From CAJXJP01 sp034111025 (GTDB lineage Bacteria > Patescibacteriota > Gracilibacteria > BD1-5 > UBA6164): a stretch of 19,387 nt of DNA. A program made the translations under genes and the position numbers. Location: assembly GCA_034111025.1 (NCBI GenBank), contig JAWUYB010000022.1:1-19387 (forward strand), read 5' to 3'. Positions 17,941-19,387 of the stretch are shown here, one piece after another. The notes beneath the pieces were generated by a model. It had not been told where the DNA came from. It was given only the letters and a program-made list of their open reading frames with translations, and did not search any database. The first letter of the stretch is position 1. Every line of letters starts with the position of its first letter.

Positions 17941-18827
17941 TTACACATATCACAACAGCTTGTAACTATGACTGTAGTTATTGTGATGTAATAAAAGATA
18001 ATAGAAATATTGATAATAATACATTTATAAAAATCACTAATTTTATAAAAGAAAATCAAAATCATATAGAAAGATTTAAATTTTTTTGAGGTGAACCATT
18101 ACTAGCAAAAAAAAATATACTAAAACTTATAGAACAATTTCCTGAGAATAAAAACTTTGAAATAGTAACAAATACTACATTATTAGATGATATAATTTGA
18201 GAAAAACTTTCAAAACAATTCACTTTAATATTCTTTAGTATTGATTCTGAAAATTCTTTCAATTTTGAATATAATATTGATTTTATATCTAAATTTAATT
18301 TAGAAGAAAAACTATATTTTAACATTATTATAGATCCAGAAAAAGTAAATCAATCAGAAAAACAATTTTTTGATTTATATAATGTAGGAATGAGAGGATA
18401 TAATTTTTTACCTATATATTTTACAAAACCTTGGTCGGATGAACAATTAAAAAAACTATCTACTTTTATGAAAAAAGTATTAGATTTATCAATTCAAGAT
18501 ACAGATTTAAGACTCTACTGATTTCAAGAAAATAAAGGTTATGATGCCAGTTTAATTAATCCTTCAATATTCATAGATGTTGATTGAGAAGTATATTATT
18601 CAGATTTTGTATCTACGTTTTTATGAGCAAATATTAAATCTGATTTATATTTATGAAATATTGAAAATATAAATTTATGAAAAATGGTAAATTTCAATTT
18701 TGACTCTCAAAAAAAAGCATTAAACTGATTAGAAGAAAAAATAAATGTAGCTGTAAAATGACAGAAACAATTACATAAAATCATGGACTACTTTTCTGTA
18801 TATTTAAATAAAAAAAATGGAAAATAA
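17925..18827 (+). CDS. Radical SAM protein, paralogue of the 9564 gene, SPASM-like tail without cysteines
   Basis: The 300-residue protein opens KFNIITHITTACNYDCSYCD (C13, C17, C20), then FKFFGGEPLLAKKNIL and FEIVTNTTLLDD. The middle block NIIIDPEKVN and YNFLPIYFTKPWSDEQLKKL pairs it with the gene at 9564. The tail reads FIDVDGEVYYSDFVSTFLG, later YLGNIENINLGKM. This looks like the SPASM pattern DGxVYPCDxxxxxLGNI, but Tyr and Ser stand where the cysteine would be. No C-terminal CxxC is present, so I expect only the SAM-binding Fe-S cluster. It begins 16 bases inside the kinase gene, and its own end overlaps the next start by 11 bases. Confidence 0.85.
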
Positions 18828-19371
18828 GCAAAACCTTTTAAATAAAGAACAAACAATTAAGCAAAATAGAATTTGGGTTAGAATTGCAGCTGCTTGCAAT
18901 AATAAATGCTTATTTTGTCTGGATTCTCAAGCACAAGATGGTACTTATCCAGATGAATCTATTATTAAAAAAGAAATAAAAAAAGGTTTCAAGCCAGGTA
19001 TGGAAAATAGAATTATTATTTCTTGATGAGAGGCAAGTATTAATCCAAAATTTCCTGAATATATCAAATACGCAAAAGAACTTTGATACGATAGAGTTCA
19101 AACAGTTACAAATGGAAATATGTTTGCTTCACAAAATTTTTGTAAAAAAGTATTTGATGCATGACTAGAAGAAGTAACATTTTCCTTTCATGGTCATACT
19201 CCACATTTGCATGATTTTTTAGTTGATACAAAATGAGCATTTAGAAAGTCATTAATAGGTTTAATATATATTAAAAAATATTACCCTGAAATCATTATTA
19301 ATATACATATCGTTGTAAATAAAATAAATTTTAAATTTCTCCCAGATATAGTTAAATACTATATGAGATAA
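18817..19371 (+). CDS. Radical SAM protein, apparently truncated by an in-frame TAA near the window edge
   Basis: The visible product is 184 residues. It has WVRIAAACNNKCLFCLDSQ (C27, C31, C34), IIISGGEASINPKFPEYIKY with both glycines as TGA, VQTVTNGNMFASQNF and GLEEVTFSFHGHTPHLHDFL. The end reads INIHIVVNKINFKFLPDIV and KYYMR, then TAA at 19369-19371. Relatives normally continue from LPDIVKYYM-LG into another 100 or more residues, so the stop cuts the barrel. The bases after TAA stay in frame and read LDYEF, as if YMRELDYEF had suffered a GAA-to-TAA change. A small indel in the last 25 bases is the other option. With only 16 bases left I cannot decide between mutation, sequencing error and a genuine short protein. 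Confidence 0.75.
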
Positions 19372-19387
19372 TTAGATTATGAATTTG

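Noticed and set aside
5089..18827. Widespread pseudogenisation, with many short broken ORFs
   Set aside because: Under the standard code the region looks fragmented. With UGA=Gly every gene except the last is intact and has its expected motifs.
1..19387. UGA read as tryptophan (table 4) or as selenocysteine
   Set aside because: TGA falls on invariant glycines in atpA, atpD and the GGE motifs, while TGG is still used for Trp. The number of UGA codons is far too high for selenocysteine.

Overview
The window comes from an AT-rich bacterium that reads UGA as glycine (translation table 25), as known for Candidatus Absconditabacteria (SR1) and Gracilibacteria of the candidate phyla radiation. The ATP synthase genes prove this internally. 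In the beta subunit, in-frame TGA falls on invariant glycines of the FAGVGERTREG and QAGSE motifs. In the alpha subunit it falls on the Gly after SVSRV. Only TAA and TAG act as stops. All genes are on the + strand, with short gaps or small overlaps, and I see no Shine-Dalgarno motifs. All coding calls below use UGA=Gly.

Region 1 (1-4250): the end of an F1 ATP synthase operon. It holds atpA (3' part), atpG, a small two-helix membrane protein of unknown function, atpD and atpC, and closes with a clear hairpin terminator.

Region 2 (4272-19387, running off the right edge): one long colinear array of 17 genes that looks like a ribosomally synthesised, post-translationally modified peptide (RiPP) cluster of the His-Xaa-Ser (Hxs) type. 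It opens with an HxsD homologue, a small HxsD-like protein and an HxsB-type radical SAM enzyme. Two precursor peptides follow, with a shared leader and cores rich in GHxS. The first carries a C-terminal Hint (hedgehog/intein-type) autoprocessing domain; the second ends in a pure HGS repeat. A membrane-anchored protein is next. After it come nine more radical SAM genes, interspersed with a FAD-dependent oxidoreductase of the halogenase/geranylgeranyl-reductase type and an APH/choline-kinase-like phosphotransferase. The total is ten radical SAM proteins for two visible substrates.

Working model (inference): HxsD and the HxsD-like protein help present the common leader, the radical SAM enzymes and flavoenzyme modify His/Ser/Gly/Cys-rich cores, the kinase may phosphorylate the product or an intermediate, and the Hint domain releases the first core by self-cleavage. 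No transporter or dedicated leader peptidase is visible. The last radical SAM gene stops at an unexpected TAA about 15 bases before the window ends.
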